DNA from: Planococcus citri
Lineage: Eukaryota > Arthropoda > Insecta > Hemiptera > Pseudococcidae
Assembly (NCBI RefSeq): GCF_950023065.1
Contig: NC_088678.1
Coordinates: 64,510,460 to 64,574,459 of the forward strand
Reading direction: 5' to 3'
Length of the DNA: 64,000 nucleotides
Positions within the stretch are counted from its first letter, which is position 1. The number at the start of each line of letters is the position of its first letter. Shown piece by piece: positions 45,405 to 57,452 of the stretch. The notes under the pieces were generated by a model that did no database searches, was not told the origin of the DNA, and saw only the letters and a list, made by a program, of their open reading frames with translations. A program made the translations under genes and the position numbers.

Positions 45405-46248
45405 CCTTACTCTGCGTCTGCTACCCCAGTGAATTTGGTTTTCCTTCACACCTGAGCCTATTTCAATTCTTTTGACCAGTTCAATTTGCTAATTGGTGCG
45501 TGAGAATGCTACTTTTTGATTTCCTAAATTTTTCATTTGGAAAAAAAAAACGCTCTGCTACCAGGGTGAATTTTTTCTCCCTCCAGTCAGTGATTATATA
45601 TATTTTTTTTTCATTGAAAAAATCCATGCTTTGATACCAGTTTATTGAAATTAATAAAATTTTGCTTTCCTCCGCCCAATGTCTGAAATGCATTGTTTCA
45701 TTTGAAGAAACCAAGCTCTGCTACCATGGTAAATTTTCTTCCCTTCGCTTCTCCACCCTTCCACCCCTGCCATATATCATGAACAAATAATTGAGAACTG
45801 AGTCTTCTTTAATTCTGTTTGCTAGTCCTCCTTGCTCCTATCTGCTACCTTCATTCAGATTTCTCATTTTAAAAAATACATGCTTTGCTACCAATTACCA
45901 AGATTCAATTTTTCTTTAGATCTTTTCTCCAGTTGATGATGAAATCAATTTTTTCATTAGAAAAAGAAAAGCCACGCTCTGCTACCATGTCAGCTTTTAC
46001 TTTTTTTTTTTTTTTGTTATTATTTTTCATCTGTTTATTGATTCTAATTCTAATTTTTCTACTTATATGAATTGAGTTGGTTTTAATCTTTAGCTGCAGA
46101 CTTTTAACAATATTGATCAAAAAAAGCTTTTTATAATGTATTCCTAAACCAAATCTCAGAATGACTCAGTCTTATGACTCCTGAGGCAGTGACGTATGAT
46201 TAGCTGATTTTTCATGTGAAAAAACAAAAACCACGCTCTGCTACCATG
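45405..46248 (-). repeat. Irregular array of seven initiator-tRNA primer-site-like motifs
   Basis: On the - strand, variants of TGGTAGCAGAGCGTGG occur near 45411, 45551, 45625, 45711, 45879, 45972 and 46231, each preceded by a T/C-poor 'gaaaattcacc'-like stretch and followed by 'ttttttcaaatgaaa'. The word complements the 3' end of an insect initiator Met tRNA (...GCTCTGCTACCA). Copies at 45972 and 46231 also carry the CA end expected of an LTR just before the site. No LTR-sized sequence lies between them. Confidence 0.6.
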
Positions 46249-46259
46249 TTAGATTTTTT

Positions 46260-47330
46260 TCCAGACTGACTACGGACTTCAACTTTGTTTGAGTCTCCTA
46301 ACCAGCTCTTCCAACTAGTAAAGTGAAATATCATGAAAACAACGAATCATGTGACATCACTCCCTCGACCTTATCTCTGTATTTCCCCCTCCTCTAACCT
46401 AGTTAGTAGTTACATTCTCCAACTTACTTATACAATAAAATTTGAACTATTTTCATGAAACTTGAGCTACAAGGGAGAGGACTATAGGTACATTATGGGT
46501 ACATTATATTTATTCTAATATTCCACAAAGTTTCTACTTATGGTGTGCAAATCCTCCATAAGCGCACATTCTTGTCTCTTGTACACTGTATACTTTTAGT
46601 AATGTATGAGTTGAAAAAAAAGAGTGAAAGAGATATTGCTATTTTCTCTCTTGTTCTCATGGTTGGTAAGTTGCGTACCTGTTCGACTCGAACGAGGTTT
46701 CGCATCTTATCCTACAACTAGATCGTCGGAGTCGAAATATTAGTACATAGAAAGAGAGAGAGAGAAATAAAATACCACAATGTAATCAGAGTATATCGTA
46801 TTTCGTATCGATTAAGAACGATCGATCGATCACGAACACAAGATACAGGATGATAGGAAGTGGTAATTTTTTTTTCAATGTTGCATCTTATCTAGCCTGT
46901 AATGTGGTCAATGCTGATCACATTTCGATTCGATGAACTTTATATGAGAACTATTTGATCCGGCGAACGTCTTCCTTCTTCGCCCTCGCACCTTTTTAGC
47001 CATAGAACTTTCTCCCTACAGTACAGTTTATGTACATAAGTACAATGTACTTTCATTCTGCTGCAGGGTTGTCTGCATTCTGTAGCATTTTTTGCGCGAG
47101 CTTTCGCATGGCAACACTGGCACGTGTAGTACGCGAAGGCGCGAAGGCGCGCAGACGACGACGTCGTCGTCGGCGGTTGCCAGGAGTGTAAAAGCGAGGT
47201 GGGGTCAGGGGTAGGGCGTCGGGTGAAATTGAAAATCCGTAACTTTCCGGGTCAGGCTTTTCAGCCCTGCGTAAAGCACCGAATTATAGGGTCGTCCATC
47301 TCTCTCGTTCTTCAACTCGTTCCCATAGTG
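46260..47330 (+). promoter_or_regulatory. Promoter-like region with CpG-rich patch
   Basis: 47100-47190 is the most CpG-dense stretch in the window (acgcgaaggcgcgaaggcgc) and contains an 18-bp perfect palindrome gacgacgacgtcgtcgtc at 47154-47171 centred on ACGT. The sequence around it is non-repetitive. It lies just before a candidate first exon. No TATA box is evident. Confidence 0.4.
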
Positions 47331-47575
47331 GTATCCTTGTCTGGCGGTGTGGCGGTGTACTATTGAGCCGATACTCTATGCTGTGGTATCCATCCGCGTT
47401 CTAGTGTGCTTTTGGAAAAAAAAACACCACCACCGGAGGAGGTCGCAGAGTGAAAAAAGAAAAGAGAAAGATTTTTCTCCGCTGTGTTCGGTGTGCTGTG
47501 CGCTCGTCGTCGTCTGTCTTTTTGGTATCGCGGTTCGCGTCGTCGTTGCATCGACAATAAAATCGCGACAAAAGT

Positions 47576-50500
47576 GGCTAAGGTGCCCGTACGATTGTTG
47601 GTAATTTTTAAACAACCTTGTTGCGGTATTTTGATTTTCGATCCGTTTGGTAAATTGAAGCAGCCATTATTGAAGCCGAACGAAAAGCTCGTAGGCGCGG
47701 TTTTAAAAGCCGTCGTAGAAAACATATGGTGCTACGTGAAATACGTAAGTACACGTAATATTCCTCCTCCAGACGTATCGTACGAGTGAGCTCTTTTTTT
47801 TTGGCACAATAAGGTCTGTAGAATTGTGCATTTTCGGGGACCTATTCCAAGACGTGTCAGAGGGATGTGATTGGTAAATGCCACTATATAGGTATAGGTG
47901 AACCGTATCAAATGTTTTTTCGGTGTAGTCAAGGGCGCTCCGGTTATTGATTTATTAATGTTTTTTTAACCGTTTCTCTTGTCTGTTTCACTATCACCAT
48001 TTGAAATACCTTACCTACTTTGTCGAGGTTACTGTGACAGAAAAAGCAAAGCTTCATTGATCCAAGTCGTATTTCACCAATCGAACTTACGAGTACTTAC
48101 GCTTGTATTTACGTTAGCTCGAATACACAACTTGAAAACCTGTGTATTGAGCGAGTTTCGTTGATACTATTTAGCTCCGAAGAGGATTTTTTCTTCGATT
48201 ACTTTGATTGTGAAGGAATTTGACTGGTATTTGGCTTCTAAAATCATTCTATCGAAGTGTATGAGAATGATATTCGTAATTTTTCCCTTGATGTTTCAAT
48301 TGGTTTTTTTCTTCAGCTGTCCGGCTGCTCTGAGAATACCTATTAGGCCTACGTTTATATAATCGTTGAATATTGGAAAACATATGTACTTAGGTGTATT
48401 TCATTAGTGACCCTCTCAATATGGTGAATAAACTAACTAAAACGATAGAATATGTTTCAAGTTTCAAAAGCTAAAGTCTATAGTACTCAAAATCTGATGG
48501 TCAATTCTCAATATGTCGGAATGTTTACCTTCAATCTCCCTTGGAGCCTGTTTTATCATTAGAAGTAGGTGATTGAAAATGAAAATTGAATAGGTTCGAA
48601 CTGGGGCTCTGAAGTCAGAATTTTGAAAATCATGTTGGTAAAGACGCACATATTCATTTCATGTGTGAGCTAAGGCGACCAACCACCCCCCCCCCCCATT
48701 TGAATGGCGAGTGAGAAAAGTCAAAATATCCTCTGAAAAAATCAATTGAACCGTCCAGATGGGAAGGGTTTTCTTTTCATTCATGAAAGATGATTAATGA
48801 TCATTTTTTCTATAAAAGGCTCATTTTGTGTGAAATTTGAAAAACTCAACCATATTGGACGATTCTCTCTCAGTTTCATGAGAAAGCTGATTCCATGATG
48901 AAGCAATTTTATTTAATTATCACGAGGTCAGAATAGGATTTTGCCTTGATATACAGTCTCGAGTAAATCGAGAAAAGTCACCCTCCACCCCCATCCCCTA
49001 GAAATGTCAGGAAATTTGGCAATTTTTCATTCCAAAATCAGGCAGGATTGGGCGAACTGTTTTTGCAAATGAACTTTTTTTGAACTTTCTTACAAAAAAG
49101 AATGATCTGAGTTGAAAAGAGTTGTCCAACTCCAAACTCTCTGAAATAAATTGTGCAACCCTGAAATCAGGGAATTTAATACATCATTGATGATTCTGTC
49201 AGATTATACTGTTTTTAGAAGAATCCTTCAATTTTGACCCATGAGGAATTTGAAATGGGCTGACGAAGTGGGTTTAAACGCTCCCAATTTTTTTTTTTTA
49301 GAGAAGTCAACTTGGCAATAAAATGTTTGAGAATGAACAAAGCGTCGATTTTTCAAATTTTTGAACACTTCAGCCTCCCCCTTCTCTCTCCACTCCACAC
49401 AATTAATTTCGGGAGCCTTGTAGGTATCTCCCTACTGCTTTCAAATTACATCCATGTTGAATTTTTAACTAAAAAAATTGTCGAATCAGGGGAATTTTCA
49501 CCATTTTCAGGAATTTGGCCCTCGATGTGGTCAAATTTATTCTCTGAGGTTGTTTCCATTTCATGTATTTTTTGGGCGAGTCTCTGAATTAAACGAGAGA
49601 TAGGTAGGAGTTGAATGCTTCAAAATTTTGAATATGAATGTTTCTTCCATTTTTGAGTTCTTTGTTATGGCATTGACTTTTTTTTAGCTCTAATTGTAAG
49701 ACTAGATAAGAGGGTGGTTGTGTGTGCTTTAAATTAATTGATATAAAATACTATCATTTAGGGCATGAGTGTGAGTATCTAATTATGCCAAGAGCGAGCA
49801 TTTTAGTTATTGCTTTGCGTAAAACAGGCAATAATTTTCTTGCTAGGTCGAAATTTTTCTCCTATCCAAGGCTTCAGGTGTTCATTTCCTTCTTGAAAAG
49901 TAAACTTAACCTGTTTGCCAGTATATTTACCAGGATTAAGGTCAGAAATGTCGGCAAAATGCTGTAGTCTGTCGAATCCTTGGATCACGTGTTGTATTGT
50001 AATCGATCCATTTTCAACTGCCATGTTTAGATCAGCTCGTAAATTTTCTTTGAAGGTACATTGAGCCAATCTTCGCTCTTCATAAATTTCTTGTTCAGTG
50101 ATTGTATAATGAGTGTGAGACATATCTTCAGAAAATGTATCATATTCTCGTTCATCTACGACTAATGAGAATACTGTTAATGCACTTTGGAATTCATCGG
50201 GATGCATAAATTGGAATCGTGAATTATTTGCAGGGCTCGAGAGTCTTGAAAAGGGCTGAGAAAAGGGCAAATTGAATTTTTGGATGCCACATTAATCTTT
50301 TCAAAGCTAAAAAAATCAAAATGGTAACAAAGTGTTTGAAATGGAACTCAAATTTTAAGTCATTTCCAATCCCTCCCGCTCGTAAATTTTTTAGCCAGAA
50401 ACTTGACAGATCTGACAAATTTTCGTCATTTTAAAAATATTTGTTCATTTTTTTCTGAGGTTCTTTTTCTAGTTTTTTTGTTTTGTTTTTGGGTTTCTCA

Positions 50501-53500
50501 GTTGAAGAAGCCAGTGCGACGCTGAAATGTCCAAAAATTGGCTGAAATATCAATTTTCAAAATTTTTAGGGCATTTTAACACTCCTCCCTTTTGGAAACC
50601 CCCTCCAATGAGCCCCCTCTGCAGTTCACAATCATTCTCTGTTGTTTGTTTTTCATGTATTTTGTGGTTTTGTGGTTTTTCGGTAGAAAAAGTCGGTGCG
50701 ATGCCAAAATATCCAAAATAAATAATTGTTTACTGAGATATCAATTTTCAACATTTTAAAGACCCCCCCCCTTCCCCTTCAAACTGTCTTAAGATCCTGA
50801 TACACCAAATATACTTGATTGGAGCACTTCGATTTTTTAGTCTAAATAATTTTGTGAAATAAAACGGTTCAACTGATTGTGATTTGCGAAGTAAAATTCC
50901 AAATTTCAGAATGAGAGAAACCTCAGGCCCAAACCGCCTCCCTTCTTCTTTTACCCTAGCTTTATGAGAAGCCTGCATAAGTTTGTGGATTAATTGACGA
51001 ATTTCTCTACTGTAAGCGTTTAAAAAAATGTGTCCCCTCTTTCTTCGTTATTTTGTGTGTAATTGATATCTAAAGGATTTGGATCATTATTAGACAAACT
51101 GGTCAAGATCTCAAGAAGACCAGGCCAGTGAGAATTTCTCTGAAATATTGAACACCCTGTTGTAAGAAAGTAAATGTTCGAAGACCTCTTCTGAATATCT
51201 CCACGTTCAAGTTTATGGTCGCTTTTTTTTTTTTTTTTAGTAAAACCAGCCTCCAAAAAGAGGAGAAATTATTCAAAACTATAATTAAGGCCCTGAATCA
51301 TTCTTCTGAAAATATGTTCTTGTCTGGGAGAAAAAAGTTACTTCAAAGTTGTGAATTTTTAGTAAATTTGGTCGCTGAATGAGCATAGTATTTAAATTCT
51401 TACTGTTCGTTTTGAGGGGGGGGGGGGAGGAGGTTCAAAAAATGTATCATATTTCGAGAAATTTTCATTCCAAAATTTTGAAATTGTAAAAATTCTGAAA
51501 ATAATGGTCGTCTGTGGTTATTTTGAAGTTGAAAATAGCCCTTTCATTCTTCATTTAGGAAAATGATTCAGAAATGAAAGTTCGATGTAGGCTATGTACA
51601 TGAAAAATTTCGATTTTATTGTTCCAGGATATAATAGTTGATATTTTTCAATGACATGTAGGTCACCAATTCGATGGATTTTGTGTGAAAATGACATTTT
51701 CATTGGCACGGAAATGATTAGGGATACGCTTGCTAAAAATAGTAGTTTCGTTAAAAATGTACCTGGTATAGGTAGTTAGGTACATACAATACATATTAGG
51801 TACACCGTACATATAATTATAGCCAGGACTATCTACATTTAATATCTTCATCTACAATAGCGTTGAAAGTTTTCATTCATTTTTCAAAGTAATGTTTGCG
51901 TAAGTGCAAATTACAAAACGAATTTTGTTCGGAGCAGAAGAGGAGATGAGGGGAGGGGGATGAATTTTTATCTCGCTGTTGTGATAATTTTTGGGGGTTT
52001 ATGGTACCATTTCAGCATATTTTTCATGTCTTTGAATTTTTCAAAAGACCAATCGAGACATGCAAAAAATCGTAAAGTTGATCAATTTTTTGAACTGAAT
52101 GATATTCTGAAAATTGAACGGTGGACCAGTAATTTTGAACTCTGACATTGGATTTGAAATCGAATGTTTCAAAATGGGATTCGATTTTCAATAATGGCAT
52201 TTGCCATTACGTAGAGATTCGTATATATATTGGTATGTAGATTCTCGCATTACCTACGTCGCTAATAAAGGTCTCGATATTCATCCTGTTTATCTAAAAA
52301 TAAATGCAAAGCTATAGAAGGCATCCGTATTGATTTTTCTCTCTCTCGCCTTCGACTCTTTCATAGTGTTTGCAACGTTGTTGGAAAGTTGACCGCAATG
52401 ATTGGCTCGGTTATAGAGACCTTTTCCATTCCGAAATTTATACAAATGATACTGCCAGTAGTTCTTTTCTTCGGGAAAAGAATTTGAATAAAGGAAGGAA
52501 AGAAAGAAAAATATACCCGAAGAAAAAAAAGGATAGATAATTTCCAGGTCAGTAAAATGCTCCCGGGGTTAATACACTCGACGCAGCTTCGTAATATAAA
52601 TATATGAAATGTGTAAAGGAGCCAGAAGGCGAAGGAAAAAAGATAATAAAATCGAAAAGTGTTTCTACTGCTTCGAAATGACGTCAGGGTGTCTGTTTCG
52701 AAATTTATTCGAAGCTCTTTAGTGTAGGCTGCTCGAGAAAGGATTCTGTGTTATGGAAGCTTATGATAGTAAAGTGCTGTTTCCTGAAATATCTTGGTTG
52801 TTGGTTCTTTTCCTTCCTTTTTCATTTCATTTTTTTTTTCTAGATTTTGATAGTGCTCAGTGCTGGGATGGGTTTTCTCATCAGTGGGCATTCCTCTGTT
52901 GTATTTTTTGTGGTGATTTGAATAAATGGACAATTTTGGTTGAAATTTTTCTGGAAATGGTAAACGAAATTGTACTGTACGAAATTTGCCAACTCGTATG
53001 AATGAAATTTTATAACGACCTCGCTAAAGGAATTCGATTCATGCAACTGAAAAAAAAAGTAAACTGATAAAAACGATAATTTCTTTAGGTCATTTTATAG
53101 TACATACTTTGAAACGAAAAGTGAAATGAGATAAGCGATGATAATTTTCCTCATCATCATCAATATACAACAGTACAACTTGTACCCACGTCGATTGTGT
53201 AAACTTTCGCTAAATTTATATGTACCATACCATCCTCCTCTCGGAGCTACCACCATGATATTTTTTTCAATACCATGCGGGAAATTCTCACTTCGTGTTG
53301 GTTTGAATATTGCGTTATGTTGTTTATAAACTCGATAATTTCAAACAATCGTGTCGTACGTTACACGTTTTGTAAAATGAAAAAGAGAGAAAAAAAAAAA
53401 CGAATAACGCTTAAGAGTTGAGAAATTGGTAAAGCAAGCGACGAGTCGACGAACTGTGCTGCTTTTGTAGTATCTCCGTCTCTGTTTGGCTCATTTTGTA

Positions 53501-53880
53501 GTTATAAGTATCTCTCGTACACGATGCTGAATGCGAATAAGCCGAAACTATGTACACTTATAACGATTATTATCACGTTTGCTCGTTGTAGGAATTCGAT
53601 TGATACTACTTAGGTACTCTTCTACGATCTGAGAACGAATTAATATTCCTTGTCCTATACTGTAATCGTTTAACTCCATTTGATACAATATACGTACTAC
53701 CTACTTAAACTTATGCAGCTTATGTTACATACTTATAATTTTTTTAATCGTATGGTTTGGAATTTTTGAAAAGTAAATTCGTGTTTTTTTTGTTACAGAA
53801 CCACTATTACTGTCCAGAAAAAATTGGAGTTTGCACGAGAGTGCGATATCATTTAGTTTACAAGCCGCAAGGTGTATGAC
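47576..53880 (+). CDS. Candidate two-exon coding segment of an unidentified small protein
   Basis: Block 1 ends at 47744 with donor gtaagt and reads KVPVRLLVIFKQPCCGILIF, then DPFGKLKQPLLKPNEKLVGA and VLKAVVENIWCYVKY. Block 2 (53800-53880, after a tgttacag acceptor) continues in phase with NHYYCPEKIGVCTRVRYHLV and stops at TGA. The frame has no ATG back to a stop at 47451, so either an upstream exon supplies the start (41641-41941 would fit in phase) or this is non-coding 5' sequence. Codon composition is gene-like. Family not recognised. The 6-kb intron would contain decayed - strand coding fragments. Confidence 0.35.
47800..49790. other. No gene seen
   Basis: AT-rich putative intron. A C-run lies at 48687-48699, and there are weak repeats of the 'gaaatttggcaatttttcattc' type. 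No exon is supported. Confidence 0.5.
49803..50255 (-). pseudogene. Coding-like fragment of unknown family, - strand
   Basis: A 151-codon open frame after a plausible acceptor (ccttttctcag) ending at TAA 49803. It includes FQFMHPDEFQSALTVFSLVV, THYTITEQEIYEERRLAQCT and KYTGKQVKFTFQEGNEHLKP. The amino-acid mix (acidic and aromatic, not poly-K/F/N) is unlike the random frames nearby, so it is or was protein-coding. No start codon at its head and no recognised domain. With the frames at 50.79-51.23 kb it may be one decayed gene or the remnant of a mobile element. Confidence 0.4.
50790..51230 (-). pseudogene. Decayed coding-like fragment with frameshifts, - strand
   Basis: Coding-like stretches lie in two or three overlapping frames: VEIFRRGLRTFTFLQQGVQY, LEILTSLSNNDPNPLDINYT, then SREIRQLIHKLMQASHKARV. 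Changing frame near 51115 and 51045 would keep the text continuous, and no GT donor explains the shifts, so the copy looks broken by indels. It lies upstream (- strand sense) of the 49.8-kb fragment. Family not recognised. Confidence 0.35.
51260..53790. other. No gene seen
   Basis: Putative intron or intergenic sequence. A G-run lies at 51416-51427. Around 52.2-53.8 kb the sequence is less repetitive, with 'tacctac' motifs, but no exon is supported. Confidence 0.5.
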
Positions 53881-54093
53881 TTCCTTTGGGTATCATTTTC
53901 CTGTTGTTTATAGGTTAGTATTGGTGTATTTTGGATTATTTACTAAATATTAGTGCGTGTAAAACAGAGGAATTGAGTCAGAAATTGATGGTATTGATTG
54001 AAAATTGATGTTTGGAAAATATATACGGGTCTTTTTGGAGTTGATTGTGCGCCAAGCTTAAAAAAAATGAGATTTTTTCACGAAATATGGTTA

Positions 54094-57000
54094 ATTCGGC
54101 GACTATTACCACAATTACCTCGTAAAAATGGTAAATTACCGTAATGATCACAAAACTTGGTAAAATTACCATAATTACCGCGTAATTTTGAAAAATTACC
54201 GTAATTACCGCGTAATTTCAAGTAAACTGCTTTAATTACCGCACAATTTTCAAAAAAATTATAAATTACCATGCAGAGCATAATTTAAAAAAAAAAAAGA
54301 AAACCCTGTTTCAATTTGCAATTCCAGCAAAAAGGTAAGAATTTTTGGAAACTGGAATTTTAGGCAATTTAGACCAGAATAAACATTTTAAAATAATATA
54401 CCTACCTAATTAGGTATAATTTTAGCAGATATATAACTTCTTATTGACAATTCTGACAAAACTTTTTGAAAATCAATTTGCCAATAAAGTAAGTCTTTGA
54501 GAATTTTGACAAAAAACAGGACTTTTCCACAATTTTGGCCAAAACAAGATTTTCTTGACAATTTTGGTCAAAACTAAAAACTGGACATTTTTTACTGTTT
54601 TGATCAACACTATTAGGACTATCTTGTTAGTTTCGAAAAAAAGTTACCTGTTTTGACAAGTTTGATGAAAAATCAAGACTCTCGTAACGATTTTGGTGAA
54701 AAACGACTCTTGAAAAATTTGGCAAAAGCAGGACTTCTTTTTTGAGAATTTTGGCAAAAACAGGACTTTTCGTTAAAAAAAACGAGACTCTTGAAAATTC
54801 TGGTAAAAACCAAGAATTTTTGACGGTTTACCCAAAACAAGACTGTCTTGACAATTTTGGAAAGTTCGGGATTTTTACTGATAATTTTGATTTTGACATT
54901 TAAAAAAAAAACAAAACAGTACTTTTCGAGCAATTTTGACCAACTTTTATAGACCTGTCTCGTCAATTTTGCAAAAACATGATTTTTTAACAATTTTGGC
55001 AAGAAAACTGGACTTTTTTGGCCAAAAACAAGACTCTTGAAAGTTTTGGCAGGAAGCAAAAAACAAGGCTTTCTTGACAAATTCTGCAAAACTCAGGACT
55101 TTTTTTTTACAATTTTGACTAAAAAAAAAACTTATCATTTTGGCGTGGCTGAAACAAGATTTTTTGACAATTTTAGAAAAATGAAGACTTTTTTAATAAC
55201 TTTGAAACGCTGTTCTTTTTGACGTTTTTGGCAGAAAAACAAGACGTTTAATCACAATTTCAACATGTAATAGGACCTATTTTTTTGGGAATTAGGCACA
55301 AGAAAGCAGGATTTCTTGAACAGTTTTAGCAAAAACAGACCTTCTTGACAGTTATTTTGACGAAAACGAACACTCTTGAGAAATTTGTTAAAAGCAGAAG
55401 CGTTTTTTTGACAATTGTTACTAAAAAAAAAAGGAAATTTCTCATCAATTTTAAAGTTTTTGACAATTTTGGCAAAACAGCTGTTGGTGTGTTTTTGAGA
55501 ATTTTGGTTTGGAGAACACGTGACTTTCTTGAACAATTTTTGGCACAAAGCAGGATTTTTTTCGAACAGAACCATCTTGTGAATTTTGGCAAAATCCGGA
55601 CTTTTTCTGACAATTTTTTGCCATGAACAAAACTTTGACAATTTTTACAAAAACTCCGGATTTTTTTTTGGATAATTTTGGAATAAAATAGGCCTTATCC
55701 CAATTTTTGCCGAAAAAGAATTTTTTAAAATAACAATGGGAAAAAAGCAAGATTTTTTTGAAACTCTTGGCAAAAGCAGACTTTATTCCACAATTTTGAC
55801 CAAAAAAAAAAAACAAAGCTTTTTTCAACATCTAATGTCAAAAAACAAAATTTTTTTGACAATTTTGGCAAAAAACAAAATTTAAAAAAAAATTTGCAAA
55901 AGCAGGACTTTATTCCAAATGTTGACAAAAAAAAATCAATTACCTACTATGGCAAAAAACAAGATTTTTTGACAATTTTGGCAAAAGCAGGACTTTATTT
56001 TACAGTTTTGACAAAAAAACAAAAATTAAAACAACTTTGGCAAAAAACAAAATTAAAAAAAAAATTTGCAAAAGCAGGACTTTATTCCAAATTTTGACAA
56101 AAAAAAATCAACTACTAATATGGCAAAAAACAAGATTTTTTGACAATTTTGGCAAAAGCAGGACTTTATTTCACAGTTTTGACAGAAAAAACAAACCTTT
56201 TTTTCAACAACTATGGCAAAAAAAAAGGAGATTTTTTTTGAAAATTTTTGCAAAAGCAGGACTTATTCCAAATTTTAACAAAAAAATAAACTTTTCAAAC
56301 AACTATAGCAAAAAACAAAATTTTTTTTGAAAATTTTTGCAAAAGCAGGACTTTATTCCACAGTTTTGACAAAAAAACAAAATTTGAAACATTTTTGCAA
56401 AAAACATAATTTTTAAAAAAAATTTTGCAAAAGCAGGAATTTATTCCAAATTTTGTAAAAAAAAAAAAAAGGTTTTCAACTACCTATGTAGATATGACAA
56501 AAAATAAGATTTTTTGACAATTTTGGCAGAAACAAGACTTCTCTGAGAATATCTGCAAAAGCAGGCCTTCATTGATGAGTTTCAGTCTTCACACTAAACC
56601 GACCTTTCTTGACAACTTTGGCAAAGAAAACAACTTTTTTGACCAATTTTTCAAAAATGCAATAAATTTTTCAGAATTTTGACATGAAACCGGACTTTTT
56701 TTCACAGGACTATCTTGTCATTTTAAGCAAAACCAGTACTTTTTGATAAATTTGGTCAAAAATAGGATATCAAAAGCATAAATTTTAATAAATTTATCTA
56801 TTAAGTTTACCTCAAATAAATAATAATTATTTGTATAAAATTTTTAGGGTCTTTTTGTCTTTTTAAATTAATTTAGCTTTTCAACTAAAATATGATTGAT
56901 TATTTTGGCAAAAAAAAAACATGACTCTTTTGACCTGAAAGCAGGACTTCTTGAAAATTTTGGCTCAAAGCAGGACTTTTTTCACGATGTTGACGGAAAT

Positions 57001-57452
57001 GGAACTTTTGACTTGTAGGTGATTAGGTATGAATAAAAACTTTTTGACAATTTTAGCCAAAAACATTGTACAAATGTCTTCGTTGACCATTTTTCTACAA
57101 AAAATTTCCAAGAAAATACGATTATGTTGATTCTGGGGGGGGGGGGAAGGGGGAGGGGGCATACATTTTTTTTTGAAAAATTAAGTGTGCAAAAATATGG
57201 ATGATTTTTGTAAATAACTCCTCAATTACCGTAATGACCGTGTAAATTAGGAAATTACGGTAAAGTAGTGGTAAAATTGATGGTAATTTACCTAATCTTA
57301 CAAAAAAATTAACGTATTGAATTTTTTTTTCTGTTTTAAATGGTATGAAAATTGATAAGTGATAAATTCTTTTTATAAATCACTCATCCATTACCATAAT
57401 GACCGCGTAATTACGGTAAATTACCGCAAAATTCTTGGTAATTTTGTAAATT
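54094..57452. mobile_element. Composite repeat: TTACCGTAAT arrays flanking a 2.6-kb minisatellite
   Basis: Both ends carry clusters of 'ttaccgtaattaccgcgtaa' (54094-54275 and about 57220-57452), in partly inverted arrangement, like the subterminal arrays of the CAGAG and CAGTG elements. The centre is the minisatellite described separately. Exact termini and target duplication were not resolved, so its identity as one element is inferred from symmetry. Confidence 0.5.
54480..57080. repeat. 2.6-kb degenerate minisatellite, about 30-40 bp unit
   Basis: Dozens of copies of a unit like 'gacaattttggcaaaaacag' followed by 'gactttttt'. A higher-order repeat of about 180-190 bp is visible in 55.86-56.42 kb, where 'gcaaaagcaggactttattc' recurs. 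Open frames on both strands here (rich in FCQNCQK or KSRTLFQ words) are by-products of the repeat and not genes. Confidence 0.75.

Noticed and set aside
47331..47339. GTATCCTTG, close to the U12-type 5' splice site, and TTCCTTAAC at about 42511
   Set aside because: Notable next to a minor-spliceosome gene, but the branch motif lies upstream of the donor and no matching exon pair can be built.
54673..56330. Many open frames of 60-138 codons on both strands
   Set aside because: They follow the minisatellite period, appear on both strands and encode low-complexity F/K/Q/N repeats.
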